A stretch of 64,000 nucleotides of DNA from Daphnia pulex (taxonomy: Eukaryota > Arthropoda > Branchiopoda > Diplostraca > Daphniidae). Positions 35,185 through 48,042 of the stretch are shown piece after piece; within the stretch, counting starts at the first letter, position 1; the number at the start of each line of letters is the position of its first letter. The stretch spans positions 4,543,501 through 4,607,500 of the forward strand of contig NC_060018.1 of the NCBI RefSeq assembly GCF_021134715.1, written 5' to 3'. Made by a program: the position numbers and the translations under genes. Below the pieces are notes generated by a model. That model saw only the letters and a list, made by a program, of their open reading frames with translations. It was not told the origin of the DNA and did not search any database.

Positions 35185-38100
35185 AGCAAAGGTTTAGCAT
35201 CGTCAATTCTTTGCGTATTATCATTACGTGTCTTCCATTTTTGTGTATACGTGGAGTCTTTTGTTGATTCATCATTTCGTCAGAGTTTCGAAATAGCAGG
35301 GTTTTTTTTATTTGGGGTTAACTGATAATAAAATTTTCTTTTTCGTTCAAGAGATGGCATCCAATCATTCAAGCTGATCTGCCGTACACTGTACTACTGT
35401 TACCGTACTGCTACTGCGGGAAACTGCGAAATATCCTCTTCCGTCACGAGGTAAACCAAAATCGTAAATTTGAAAAACTTAAATTTCATTTACATGCTTT
35501 TTTGTAGTTAATTAATTTAGGGACAATAAGAACATTATAAAATTTGATTTAGATTTTCTCACGGAGTCTGTGGCGAATTTTATGCAAAACTTTTACAGCT
35601 CGAACAATGTTTTCCATTTATAACCTTTAAATTGTGTTATTTATTTTCCAAGTAAAATCGTTGCTGTTTAGCTGCGCGTTTGGCCAATTTTTATATTCTG
35701 AGTTTTTATCCCAGAAAATGTTTATGAAAATCAAGCGAGAGTTTTGCGTAAATGCGTACCGTATGCAAAACGCTATGTTAGCTTCACTTATAATTGCATA
35801 TTTTAAGCTAATGTCTTATACTTTGCTTACCTCTTGAGAAACTATTAGCAATATTTAATACCACTTTGATAATAAATTGCAATTGTCGTCATTTCTATTA
35901 GAGTCCACTAGCTGGGTACATACAGTATACAGTGATATTAATCAATTTCGAGAAGTCTTTTCAAAAATAGATTTTTAATCAAAATATGTCCAAAACAATT
36001 TGCGCTACGAGTCACAAGTGAATGGATGATGCAAGCCACTGCCTTTCGATTGACACCGCTAACTTCATTTCTATACCTTTTGATTCCATACAGCTTTACT
36101 TTATTTCGCGGGTTGAAAGAAGCCGTGGGGCGCTAGCAGGGAACTTTCGAATATTCCAAGGAAACGGCGCGGTGATTTTTCTTTTCCATCTGCCACCCGG
36201 ATATTGAAACATGAATCGAGGTGGAGGTGTCGGGAGAGTTACCGGCCACTATTGGGAGCCCGGACATCTTGGGCCAGTCAAAATGGAAGCGTGCGTATGC
36301 CGAAGGCGATGGGCTAGATCAATACCTGTCGCAGCAGCTCAGCCAACTGGTACGAAACTCTGTAGTAGCAAACCGTGCATTCACACACTTTCTCGAGCGA
36401 ATAACCTCTAGCCCTCAGCTGCATCTATCAGCAGAGACAAATCCATTATGTTAGCCTCAAAAGCGCAATCTTTTCTTCCACCTCGCACGAATGGCTACGG
36501 CTAAATCATCAATTTATATCTCTTCCCTTTTATCCCCACTGCCCACGCTACATCGATCAGTGCTCTGTGGCCTGCTGTTCCGTCCCATGTAAGTTTAGTT
36601 TGGAAATCTTCCTCCGCACGTGCAACCTCTAATCTTTTAAAATGTTGGGCGGCATTTGTTGAAATAGTACATTCGTTCCCAGTTGCGCAGAATAACTTGT
36701 TTGTCTACTCTGCTAGTCCTTAGCGACGGTTTGATTATGTTATTCTTGATTGATTTATTCATTTGAAAGCAGACGTGCAGAAGCCCATCTTGCGGAGTGA
36801 AAGGACTGTTAACACGCGACGATAGCAGCAGTCGCATCCGTCATTGTCTTGACGCCTGATCGAGTACATACCCCCCATACATCTGCACAGTCCACTGCTA
36901 ATTGGGTAGTCATGCCCATCTGGAAATGAAAACAGCAGACCCGAAAGGTCTCGAAAAGTTATGCGGTCACGCCAAAAACATGATGCCTTGTTATAAGGTC
37001 ACTTAATAAGGGACTGACTGAGTCGGCGATCAACCAGAGCGACTAATATTTGCAACGAGCCTGTGCGCAACAGCCGTTAACGATCTAAAACAATGATGCG
37101 GATACATAAAATGAGATGACGAACAATATTCCACCAACAAGATCTCTTATTGCGCACGTTGAAATGTATGCTGTTATGGTAACTATAAATCATCGAACAT
37201 TTGTTTTGGGGTTATGTACTTTTTACACATGAACACATCATGACTAGAGTATATATCAGGTAGGAACAGGATCAGAAATTGCGCACAAAAAGGACAATAG
37301 ACTGTATACTTAGGATTTATCTTTGCAAAATATTATTATAATTCACGCAGGTCTAGAAATAGAAATGTAGCACGAATGACTTAATGAAGACCTTTGCTAA
37401 TTCTATGCCAGTCCACAGTCAACAATATCCTGCATTCACCGCATTGCAGTGTGTCATCTAATTAGCAGAAGGCTGTTCGGTTGTTTGCTATCGTGTTCTA
37501 GCTAGGCCATACATAATTACATACTATCAGTTTTCAAATTGTTTGCTAGCCGACTTGCTTGTTATATTCGCGTCACTGTTTCTCCCCGCTGAACGTCACA
37601 AATGACATTTTTGGACAAGATTTTCCGGAGGAATGATTTTAATAAAAGAAATAATAAGTAATAACCTCTCGTAAAAAGTTAGAGAATCGATCCCAGACCT
37701 TAAAATATACAGTCTACTACAAATTATCGTGCATGTACGCGTGTATGTTACATTGTACATACTCACACTAGGTATATGAGGTAATATTTTAGACTTAGGC
37801 TACTGTAATGGTTTCTGAAGTCCGATAATTTATCACTATTATTCCATTTGTTGTTTTTCCTCCTGCAAGTTCTGCATATGTTGCCATTTTAATGCGTCGC
37901 AACTGTTTATGTCGTTGGAACTTGGAATATCCAGTCGACGAGTTAGAGAAATGATTATACTAATTGTCTATTTCTTTTGTAGTGCCAGTTAGAAACCGTA
38001 TTAAACTAGCACAATGGACAGCTGGCGCAGTGGCGAAATAATGAGCTAAAGAGATAACAAACTGCACTTGATATTTTGATGGCACCGCGTTCGTAGGGTA

Positions 38101-40350
38101 CGGTGCTTGTGCAGCATGTGTCAAGGATGTCGAGAAATTCTCGTTCTTTTATTTACAAATGAAATCTACATTATAAGCCGCTCCTTTTATTACATAGAGA
38201 AATTATATCATCAGCACCTCTTCATTTGGCAGTAGCAAATTGAATGACTTGTGCCACTTGGCTGTCACTAACTGCCACTTGCTAAGATGAAGTGGTCTTG
38301 ACTTGAGGAGTCAAGACTGATTGTTGTTAGTTTCAGCGAGTAGTAAACTTGTTACATTTACGAGCTATCGGGAAATTCGGATGGCGGGAAAATAAAAAAA
38401 AACAAAGATTATTGGCGAATTATTTTTATGCTGATTAAAGTTTGGTAACGTTTTATTGCTTATTGGTGCGGAAAGTCGGTAGAACTGGGGTGTGTATATA
38501 GCCAATCGCCAGCCAAATCGTCGGAATAGAATTGCGCGCTTGTCACTCTCAAGGTTGGTCCGGTCCCATCGGGTTTACACTTGGACGACAAGCGGTCTGT
38601 TTACTTGCTATGCGGGCAGATAATTATTGCCCCAACAGCATGCGCGTCTTTGGAAAGGTGTTGGCAGATTCTGGCGATGCGGTACAGCGTTCGGAACTTC
38701 GAAAACTCGTTCTAAAACTATAGCCTCCGGGAACCCGGAACTTGAGTTTCCGAGAAACTGTTGTATAACCCCCTTGCATTGGAAAGAAATGTAAGTTGCT
38801 TCCAATCCAGTAGTCAGTCCGCTGTCGATACAATTGTTTTTACTTAGCTTAAGTGTCAACTCGAGTGGGTGATTCATCGAGTACACCGCACGAATAGTCA
38901 GCACTCTAGGAGCACTAGCACTAGTAAGTCAGCGCTAGTAAAGAGTCTGTTGAGTTATCTGATTGCTTTCCTCCTCTCTGAGCAGTGAGCACATCAAGTC
39001 AATTGCGCATCAGGTTCGTAGGCTAACGCTGGAAAGCGTAACCAATCAATGAATGAAGAAAAGCGGGAGAAAAAGTTGATTTAAGTGTCACTGATGCATC
39101 AATTCATTTTAAACTTTTGCATCACCAAGTCTCGGAAAGTCTTGCAAATTTCTTTCATCTTTCTTTCCACTGACAACAAGTAGGAAGTACACTAAATTTA
39201 CAAAAGAGTTGGGGGGACTTATACGGCTTTGTGTTTTCGATGGTATAGAGCGTCTGTACAGCAGGAGAAGGTGCAGGCCTATATTTTACTTATTTAGAAT
39301 TGTGCACCATACATGTACCTTGTCGTATACGCTGGAATAGGACCACAATCCAAACTTTTTACTATCTGTGCTTATTGTCGGCGGCGACAGCCGGCAGCCG
39401 CCTGCAGCTTATATACGAATATAGTTTAGATGGACACTGTATGCTGTGGCTAGGCAAAAAAAAAATCCTGATGGTTGTCAGCCATTCGGATGGCTATTGC
39501 CTGTGTATACTATACAGCTTCTCCGTTGTGTATATACGCATGTACGAATGAACCGTCAATACTCTTTCATTCGCGGTTGAATTGACCATCTTGTTTTCGA
39601 AATAGTAGTCGGTCGAAAGCTTATGCTGGCACTACGGATCGATATAGGTTTGATCAAAATGGACACCGTATTCAGAATAGTTTATTTCCCCACAAAATGG
39701 TGATACATACTGAAACTGAACGCATTCCATCAAGTTCTTAATATTTTCTCTTATTACATGTTTATTTGATCAAGGATCGCAAACACAAACTGCGCGGCGG
39801 CGGCGGTTCAAATTTAGAATTTTTAAATCCTCGATACGAGTTTAACTGTTTCTCCATCCGCCTACTTTGGCGTTAGTCTCGGCTTTAGTTTCTTCTTCTC
39901 TGTTCTACTCCGCGCTAATGGTGGCCATCACTTTACCAAACTGTTGACATTTACTAGAAAATCAATAGGTCTGCTGTTAATCGTTTCTCCTGCCATAATC
40001 CGCTTGGCTACTGATTGCAACCGACAGGAATTCAGAAGGGATCGGTTTCAGTGGGGTAGTTGTAACTGGGTTCTATATATTTTTTCTGTACACGAGATCT
40101 ATAATACGCGTTTATGCTAAATCAGATGTAATCGGATACAACTATATGACGTCAGAGGGTCGCGCAGTACACATCGTGACCGCGTGATCCCTTATTGTTT
40201 GTTTTATTCATGCCAAAATTCACCCTTTAACAGTTTTGGATTCTTTCATTCAGTCAACACGATTGCCGAAGATAAATTGAATTTACAACGATTTACTATC
40301 GTTCATCACAAGAATAAATTCGTTTGGATTTTAATAATCCTTCTATATGG

Positions 40351-40375
40351 TATATAAAGGCCTAGATCTAGGCCT
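40351..40375. other. TATA-like motif abutting an 18-bp perfect palindrome
   Basis: TATATAAA (40351-40358) runs directly into AGGCCTAGATCTAGGCCT (40358-40375), which equals its own reverse complement. It could be a binding site for a dimeric factor or a chance motif. Confidence 0.4.
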
Positions 40376-43300
40376 GTTTAAGTATTCAATAAGCCTTTTT
40401 GCACTGTACCTTCAGTGCGTAGAACAACATTCCGTCGTTTCAACTCTCGCGTACACCAGAAAGTTATTAAAGTTTGGCTGATATTTGGATTTGGTTATAA
40501 GATTGCTTTCTCGGTGTCGCAGCTCGCGAGCTAAGTACACGCGCCGGTAGCTCATACCTACGACGCTGCTGTATATCAACGATGAACGTTAGCATAAGCT
40601 GTGGATGAGCGCGCTCACTGTATATATTTATAGGCCTGCATGGCCATATACTATGCAGTTGCAGTGCAGTTGTCGGTGTTGAACTTTAAGTCCAAAGTTT
40701 TTTTTTTCTGTATTAACCATTTCTCTGGAATAAATCACCATAAAAGAGTAAAACCATGCAGGATGGACTTACTTATTTTGATTCAGAGGCGTATCTATAC
40801 TATTCCTCTACATTTGAATCTGCGGTTTCAATTGTTGAAACATTGTTTTCAATTTTTTGTAGACTCTTTTACAATAAATATTTCGAAATTAATGGCGAAA
40901 TAAAAGAATTTAAATTTGCAGCATGTCAAGCGTAGTAGGTATGAGCGTATAGCCGTATAACTATTAAAACATTAAAAATCACGTGAGAGCTATTATGAAC
41001 TTCTTGCGTGTTTCGAATTCTGTACTCAACTTTTATAGTGCAAACTGGGTTCAGAAAACTAAAAAATATAATTTGCAATTGCCTGGCAAGGCCCATGAGC
41101 GCATATAGGGAAGAGTGATTGCCAAAACTATCGCCTAACATAACAACTGAAGAAAAATATACACTGGATGAGACATCCTTTAAAGCAATTTCATGCCTTG
41201 GCGATGGTGTCTGCCTGTTCTCAATGCAGCAGATGCACCAACGTTGTGTCACTTTGGCTCGAGCTGCGCCGTCCGAAAGAAAATCTCTTGCGATGGCTTA
41301 ATTCAATTACGGAGAAGTAAGGGACTGTCGAATAATAGACTCGCGCCAGTGAATTCCAGATGTGATGTGGCAAATTGGATTTTTTTTAAGTTGAAAAAAA
41401 TCTGTTAAATGAAATTCATTAGGGAAACTTAATAGGTTAAAGTATAATGCCTTGACACAATACAATTTCAGCATGTGTGATCTAATTCTTGTTTTGTTTT
41501 CATTAAATTTTCTAAAGTTGGCGAGGTTCACAAGCAAGACATTTAATTACTGTTTATACAAGGCTTATGTTCGCCGGAAATTGGGGTTCGCAGCAATCAG
41601 CTTGGCATTGGCCAGATCATACAAAATGTGTTGACTGAAATCCCATTCGTTTATTTCAGCTTTCTTGATGGCTGTAGCACAGACTCTTAGTCTGTGGCTG
41701 TAGTAAAGCAGCCGTAACGACCTTTTGAAGGGACAAAGGGACTATAAATCCGCGTATGATTGACGTTTGCAAGGTTTTCTTTAAAGAACACATGAAATCT
41801 TGTAGGTCGCTCCGTCATAGGTAATCTATTTTAAGATTCAATTAAAGTATTTCATATATGGAAAACATGATTTTTTAGTCAAAACAAGAGCTCGAACTGT
41901 TTGTTTTTCTTTGTATTAGCATGACGATCGCATATCATATAGCGTAGGCCTAACCTTTGTTTAGTTTCAATAACAAAGCGACTTTTATTTTTGCTATACC
42001 GCTTAAAATAAAGCATATGCCCTTTTGATTTCCCCGTGATTTCCCTCAAGCCCGTTTCAAATTAAATTTTTTTTGCAGTAATATTATACTGCAAATACAA
42101 ACACAAATTAATTGTTTTTGTCTTGCGGTGTAGGCTTCGCTACCCTTGATAGTGTTAAGCTGTCCCTTCTTTCATCAACCAGAAGCAGAAATCTACTTCG
42201 GAATAGAGAAATTTGCAATTATAATTTTCTAAAAAAAAAGGCTAATAGCTTATTAAATTTTGATCTATTTAATTAATGTGAGATAATCTTCTACTCCAAA
42301 AACGCGATAAAGTCGAAATTCCCAGAATTGAACCCACTGTACGAATGATGACGACTGAGTCAGACAGTGTAAAAGTCAATGAAACATTTAGACTAAAATA
42401 CGTCTATATGGACAGCTACTAATTGTAACGAATTGAAGAAACGGTAGCCTACCGTATGCTCCATCTGATAATGAGCTTTAGCTTTTATAAATACTTTCAT
42501 GTGAAACGATTAGGTAAAAAGTAAAAACCGTGGACTCTGTCTGAAATGTGTACTATATTCATACCTATTAAATGAGAGTGGAAGTGCACCTCACCCAGGG
42601 GATCAGAAAAACGAGCCTCGACGAGCCCTGTCCTCCCAACGAGCGAATAATACGAAACGGAAACATGTGGGCTCATAGCACACAAATGTCTCTTGCGCCA
42701 AATAGTCGGTATATCCATTAGTTGCGACCAATTGGTATCCAGCAATTTTCGATCAACCGAAATGGAGACTCTTTTCTAAGGTAACTATATAGTTAGCCCA
42801 TATCTCGTTAGTCGCAGGTGTCCATAACAAATAGGGTGTCGCATAACAATAAAAATATAGATGTATTCCGTCAACAAACTTGTTATGACGTCATTATATC
42901 ATTCTTAAATAATGCCCCCCCCCCATACTTGATAAACCTAAAGAAATAACATCAATTGAATTCGACTCCGAAAATCAGTCGGAAGCAAACGACCGTATAT
43001 AGCCTAATAGCTTAAAACCGGAACTGCATGAGTGCTGCTACTGCTGCAGCCCATATAAATGGTAACTCCTTAAAATAATAATCTTATTTCGCTTGTTTGG
43101 AATAATAGTTTAGTTTATTCCCTGTGTTCTTGTTATAGTGAAATTTTGACAATGACCGTGTGACATTGCTCTTATATTATTGCGATATAAAGTACATATA
43201 ACTATGAAAAATACCCGCATTGGATAAAAGTTTTCCCGCGTGACTACATGTATAAAGTCTACCTATAAAAAGTGGCTTCATATGCGGTTACAACATTGGC

Positions 43301-43880
43301 ATGAATTTTATACGTATAGTTGGACATATTACCGTTGTGTTACCGGGGAGATAGCCTATATATAGAAGACTCAAATAATGGAAGCCTGACATCAAACGAA
43401 TAAACACTTTATACTGGATGGGTTTCTCAAATTTCAAATAAAAGAAACTCGAGGCATTTCATGCTGTATAGGGTGCGATATTTTAAAATGATATATTCCC
43501 GCATCCGGAAAGTTTCTGGTGACTTGCCGCACTTCCGTCTCAAGGACTATACAATAATACAGTACTTTCCACTTTCTTATACCGAACCACAATAGAACGA
43601 AAAATGGTTCGTCCAAACATATTATTATTTTTATTTTTGTTGTTGGTTCAAGTTGTTTCTTTTATATTGACATTGCCAACGGTTGGGAAGAGGTTGGATT
43701 TGTCGGAAGTGGCAAATGGAATGGAGATAGAATTCTTGCCCGATCGGAGATGAGCAGGCGTGCTGAGAGCTGCTTTTGGGGCTGAACTTGCGCGCCCCCC
43801 ACTCCCGCTCGATGTGCGTCTCAAAACTCTCAACGCAACACACGTCACAGCGCTGGCTCGCGCCCGCTCCCGCTGGCTGG

Positions 43881-43886
43881 TATATA
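43881..43886 (+). promoter_or_regulatory. candidate TATA box of the sNPF gene
   Basis: TATATA in a GC-rich block about 250 bp upstream of the sNPF start codon, followed by a start-site-sized gap. Weak evidence. Confidence 0.35.
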
Positions 43887-44131
43887 GGGCCGCTGCGACG
43901 CGCTATATCTACTACGGTTGATTGAGAGAGTAAGCTCAGATCTGCTTTAGCTACGGATTTGATCAGTTCCATTACTGGCGAGCAAACCGTACATCTATTT
44001 AAAACATATCAGGTTCGTTTCTTTTATCCCAAATATGGCAATTAGTCGGTAAGATTAGTTTGTGTCGATCAGCAACCTTATATATTTTGCGGCTCTTTTA
44101 TGTCAAATGTCTTGTCAAATGTTTTGAAGAA

Positions 44132-44693
44132 ATGGAGCTTTGCCCAAGGATCAACTGCTGGACTACACGCACCGTTCTTCTAGTGACCTTTGTGGTCTTC
44201 ATAATACATCAAGACAATCAGCAGAATATCGCTAGCGCATCTCCCACCCCATTACTCAGCGGCTTTGAAGATTATTCAGAAGGTATAAAGTTCGTTGCAT
44301 TCATTTCTTTCTCAACTTTCTTTTGATGTATATGGTATATTGATATGCCACTTTGAGCGATTGATAATTATAAAAGCTGCTGCCCATGTGTATATTTTGC
44401 TGCGCGATGTAGATCGTCTTAATGGTGAGCAGCCAAGCCTCTACGAATTATTGCTTCAGCGTGAAATGTTGGCCGACAAATTGGAATCAGAAGGTCGTGG
44501 CCATTTAATCGTACGCAAGTCTGACCGTTCGCCATCTCTCCGGTAATCATCTCGTCTTTTTTTCCTCAGCGATAATTATAAAGTCCATTTTGAATATTTA
44601 ATTTTGACTTGTGTTATTCATGAAAGACTCCGTTTTGGTCGACGAGCCGATCCTGACGTCCCTCGCGTTAGTGCTGCCAGCCAGCACGACTGA
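44132..44693 (+). CDS. sNPF: short neuropeptide F (sNPF) precursor
   Basis: Secreted neuropeptide precursor; the amidated product acts on a NPY/PrRP-like GPCR and is tied to feeding and growth in arthropods. Three exons (44132-44282, 44413-44542, 44627-44693) join in phase to 115 residues. Residues 1-37 contain a signal peptide with core TVLLVTFVVFIIH. A spacer follows (PSLYELLLQREMLADKLE), then the mature sequence SDRSPSLRLRF at residues 87-97, preceded by a basic RK site and followed by G (amide donor) and RR (dibasic cleavage). PSLRLRF-amide is the diagnostic sNPF C-terminus. The last intron splits the codon for the first arginine of RLRF, so the peptide exists only after splicing. There is one peptide copy, unlike the multi-copy Drosophila precursor. 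Confidence 0.95.
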
Positions 44694-46887
44694 AGAAGTG
44701 GATGATTATACAAAAAACACAAAGAGCAAAACAAAATACATGTTAAATCAATTTCTTCTTTAATTGCATGATGTAATACAGTAAATTCATCATACGAAGA
44801 CGGTATCAACTCGATTGTCAAACCTGATCGCAAGATGTAATTCCTTTCCATGCAGGATGCTTTTGTATTTTATCATATGATTGACGAGTGCTTTTTGGTA
44901 CCGAAGAACAACTGAATCGCATTCTAAAACCCGTATCAAATCTTATTTATTCGATGTCACCACCCTATTATTGCGCAGAATTATTAACTTGACCGTTTTG
45001 ATTTCCAATACAAAATAATAATAATAATAAAACAAACAATGTAAACACGCCATCACTTACTTGCGTTTTATTCATTTAACCACTCTATTTTCATTTGTGC
45101 TATTGGATATTGGTAAGTGGATCAGGAGTTCAGCACGCAGCCCGCATGCTTGGCTTATAATTTTGCAGTTTATAGCCATTACTTCTGATCAAATATAGAT
45201 GAGACTATGGATAAGGGCAGCAGCTTTTTACAATACGAATGAATGACACGAATGTTCTGCACCAAATTCGTATAGACATTTACTATCCGTCTCCTACAGT
45301 ATTAGTTCTACATACTTAACATTAATTCAAAATGAGGACAGACTCAGTCCTTTATTACTAGGTGAAAATGCCCGCAGCCTTTTTTATGTGACAAGTGCGA
45401 CAGTATGTACCGTCGTTCTAAAGGAAATATAATAAAAGAATACGTACGGTACCTTTTCTTATACTAGTGTTCCACTGATAAATTTCAAGCAGCACAGCAT
45501 TGTCGAAAAGAACGAATATAATATACGTAATATATTAAAAAAGGAAAGACTTGATTGCAAATTGCGTTGAAATGGCTGGGGTCTAGGAATACAAGTAGTA
45601 CTGCAGCAACGGTATAAATTTGGTCGATATGCTCTACACCGGTATTATCTATCTATTTAAATGGCTCAGTTTCTATTTCTCTCTGTTTTCTACCATTAAA
45701 AAGCATTCGGGAAGATAGGCCAATCGCTATCGACAATACATCGCTATTCGAACCTTATCAATGTAATCTTAGCTCTATGACTGCATGACTGCCTATTTTA
45801 ATCCGGACGAGCATTCAAATATTATAGAAATCGTTCAGCGTATTCAATATTATTTTATTTTTTATACATCAGGCGAAAATATCCATATAGAATGAACAAT
45901 ACAATATTGAAAATTGCGTGCTATAAATATTAACAATCGTAAACGTTCCAATAAAGGAGGTCGTAATCGAACATTGCTTACTGTTTTTTTATTTATGAAA
46001 AAAAAATTATATTACATCATGCAACAGCAAACATATTGTTTTTGCCGGTTTTTGCATCAGCGTGAGATCCTTCAGATCCCGTCGTGATAAATAAGACACA
46101 TTTTTTTTCAAATGAAAGGAATAAATAAGCCGAATTCTATTTTTCGGTCAGCATACAACTGAAAATGTAACTAATGAAGTAACTACAGAATTTATTCGCT
46201 TGTATCATTCGTCTCGAATGATGGGTTGACACAGGATAGCACTATGCCACTATCCGTCCGAGGTACTAAAAGTCAATTACTTTCTTGATGCGTCCTCTTC
46301 TTTTATCGATTTTCTTCTACATACAATTTTACAGCAACTTTATATGGCCAAGGTTCTATTTTTTTCTTAAAACAACAAGTCTGTTCTGTAACGGAACTGC
46401 TGTGTCCCAACGTTAGATTCTAAAAGTTAGTACTCCATATTATTTGTAAACGGTACAACAATTGCAGCCTTTGTGTGTTGTACGTTAATTCGCAATTACT
46501 GCTGCGCTGCGGTAATTGCACATAATTGCAGACTTTTGTACGAGAGTCCAATTAAACATGAGTTTCAATAATGAAAAATACTGCTACGCAATACGCGCTA
46601 CGTGATCCAAATGTAAAGTTTTCTTAAGTTGTTCATCTCGTCGCGTCTACACCATTAAGCAACATTCTTGATTCTCATATAGTCCGTCTTTCTTGATTTT
46701 ACACCTAACATGCCTAGCTACTAATTCTCGCTTTAGCTTAGTTTGTTTACTCTAGAGTAAACGAAGAAAATTTCCGCGTTTTAGGGCAAGAAAAGGGAAT
46801 TTTCCCATGCAGTTCTACATTTGACCGCTAGATGACATGTGGCGAAACTTTTTTTTTCTAATTTTTTTTACCCTTTCGGCGTTCCTT
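44694..46887. other. sNPF 3' side and intergenic region
   Basis: AT-rich. An (AAT)n run ends in AATAAA at 45026-45031, a possible sNPF poly(A) signal. No other gene is supported. Confidence 0.45.
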
Positions 46888-48042
46888 AGGGAAAATTTCT
46901 CACCTCTAGAATATTTGAAAATAAAATTGGGTAACAAAATGAATGACGCAATCAACGTCTTCGGGGTGAATTCCGGACTCTGATCTGAACTGAACAGCAG
47001 AAAGTTGAGATTCACGGCATGCATTATTTCGATTCCTTCCGTTATATTGATATATCCCGGCCATTCATTGGCATATTGGCATGCTACCAATTCTCAACAG
47101 TTGATTTGATTCTGCGTCGTTTCTTTTTGGGAGGCTTTAAAAACTGAAATGAAAACGCGCCATTATTATGTAATTGAAGACGAACGTTTTTTTTAAATGT
47201 ATTTTCCCGCTGACTAAATAGTTGGCGGTAAAATCAAACATTGAATAGAAATCGTGCAGGTGCGTATCTTGAATAAAAGGAGGGCAAAAAATATATGCTG
47301 TAACATCATGAGTATCGTTTTGAATTGTGAATTTTGTGATATAGGAATTTTTGAAAAATGTAATTAAGTTGCTCTTGAATGAAGTCCGACTAAAAGTAGA
47401 AAGATGACGACCAATAAATGCCTGCTGGCAACCGGAAGAAACGCTCTGTTGCTGATTTGTACGTCCGTGTAGAATTCCGTGATGTTGTACTGACGCGGAG
47501 AAATGTTCATCTTGTAAATGTTTTCCGGTAAATAAATTCCTAATCAAAGTCATTTATAATGAGACGTGAAAATGTACAAAAGAACAACAGCGATGACATT
47601 TAATACCTGAATCATTCTTGGGACCTTTGAAGTAGTAATGATACATGGAACGGGTGGGGTTGATGCTGGTCGGGCCGTAAGGTAGTAGAGGCCGCCTAAA
47701 CCTACACAAGTTATGTCACATTATAAATCTCAAATAGATTTAAAGATAGATTTTAGTTTAAACCCTGATGTACACCAGGATAACTTACCTGCACCATAAT
47801 CGATTGTTATCTAGATCCGTCAAATCGGGGACGATAATCTGTTTAAAATTGTGAGTCACAAAAGAGGATCAATCATTGCCTTGAAAGAACCAGTAGTCTG
47901 AACGAATAACAACAACAATTCCAGTCAGTTTCTGATCATAAATTTGTAGTTAGAACATTGCCATAACGTCATGGAGATTGATGGCGCGGCTATCGTGTCA
48001 CAGAGGGAGGTTATTCGTCACGCAATCATTTCGCAAGAGGAC
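46888..48042. repeat. segmental duplication, copy 2 (partner at 15569-17262)
   Basis: Covers the 3' flank and last three exons of the intact Reeler-DOMON gene. It ends on the right at a GAT/AAT/AAC-rich microsatellite (48041-48070) within an intron of that gene, which is where homology to copy 1 stops. Confidence 0.9.

Larger units (their letters stand above)
35185..44131. other. about 9 kb without a supportable gene, upstream of sNPF
   Basis: No open frame here has a recognisable domain or consistent exon structure. The stretch contains scattered TATA-like motifs (for example 38494-38499 and 40351-40358), a perfect 18-bp palindrome at 40358-40375, C-runs near 42916, and a GC-rich block at 43780-43880 just upstream of the sNPF gene. 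It may hold distal regulatory sequence or non-coding RNA genes, but the sequence does not show which. Confidence 0.5.

Noticed and set aside
36211-36454. Two overlapping plus-strand open frames, one with a helical-looking YLSQQLSQLVRNSVV stretch
   Set aside because: No recognised family, no proper start context for the helical frame and no exon partners; it may be chance.
43631-43972. 113-codon minus-strand open frame near the sNPF promoter
   Set aside because: Lies opposite the GC-rich promoter/5' UTR of sNPF, with no domain.
47137-47553. Minus-strand open frame of 138 codons, and its twin at 16402-16773, which looks like a duplicated protein gene
   Set aside because: It is an out-of-frame reading of the last exon of the Reeler-DOMON gene. 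The true frame joins upstream exons in phase and ends in the hydrophobic tail.
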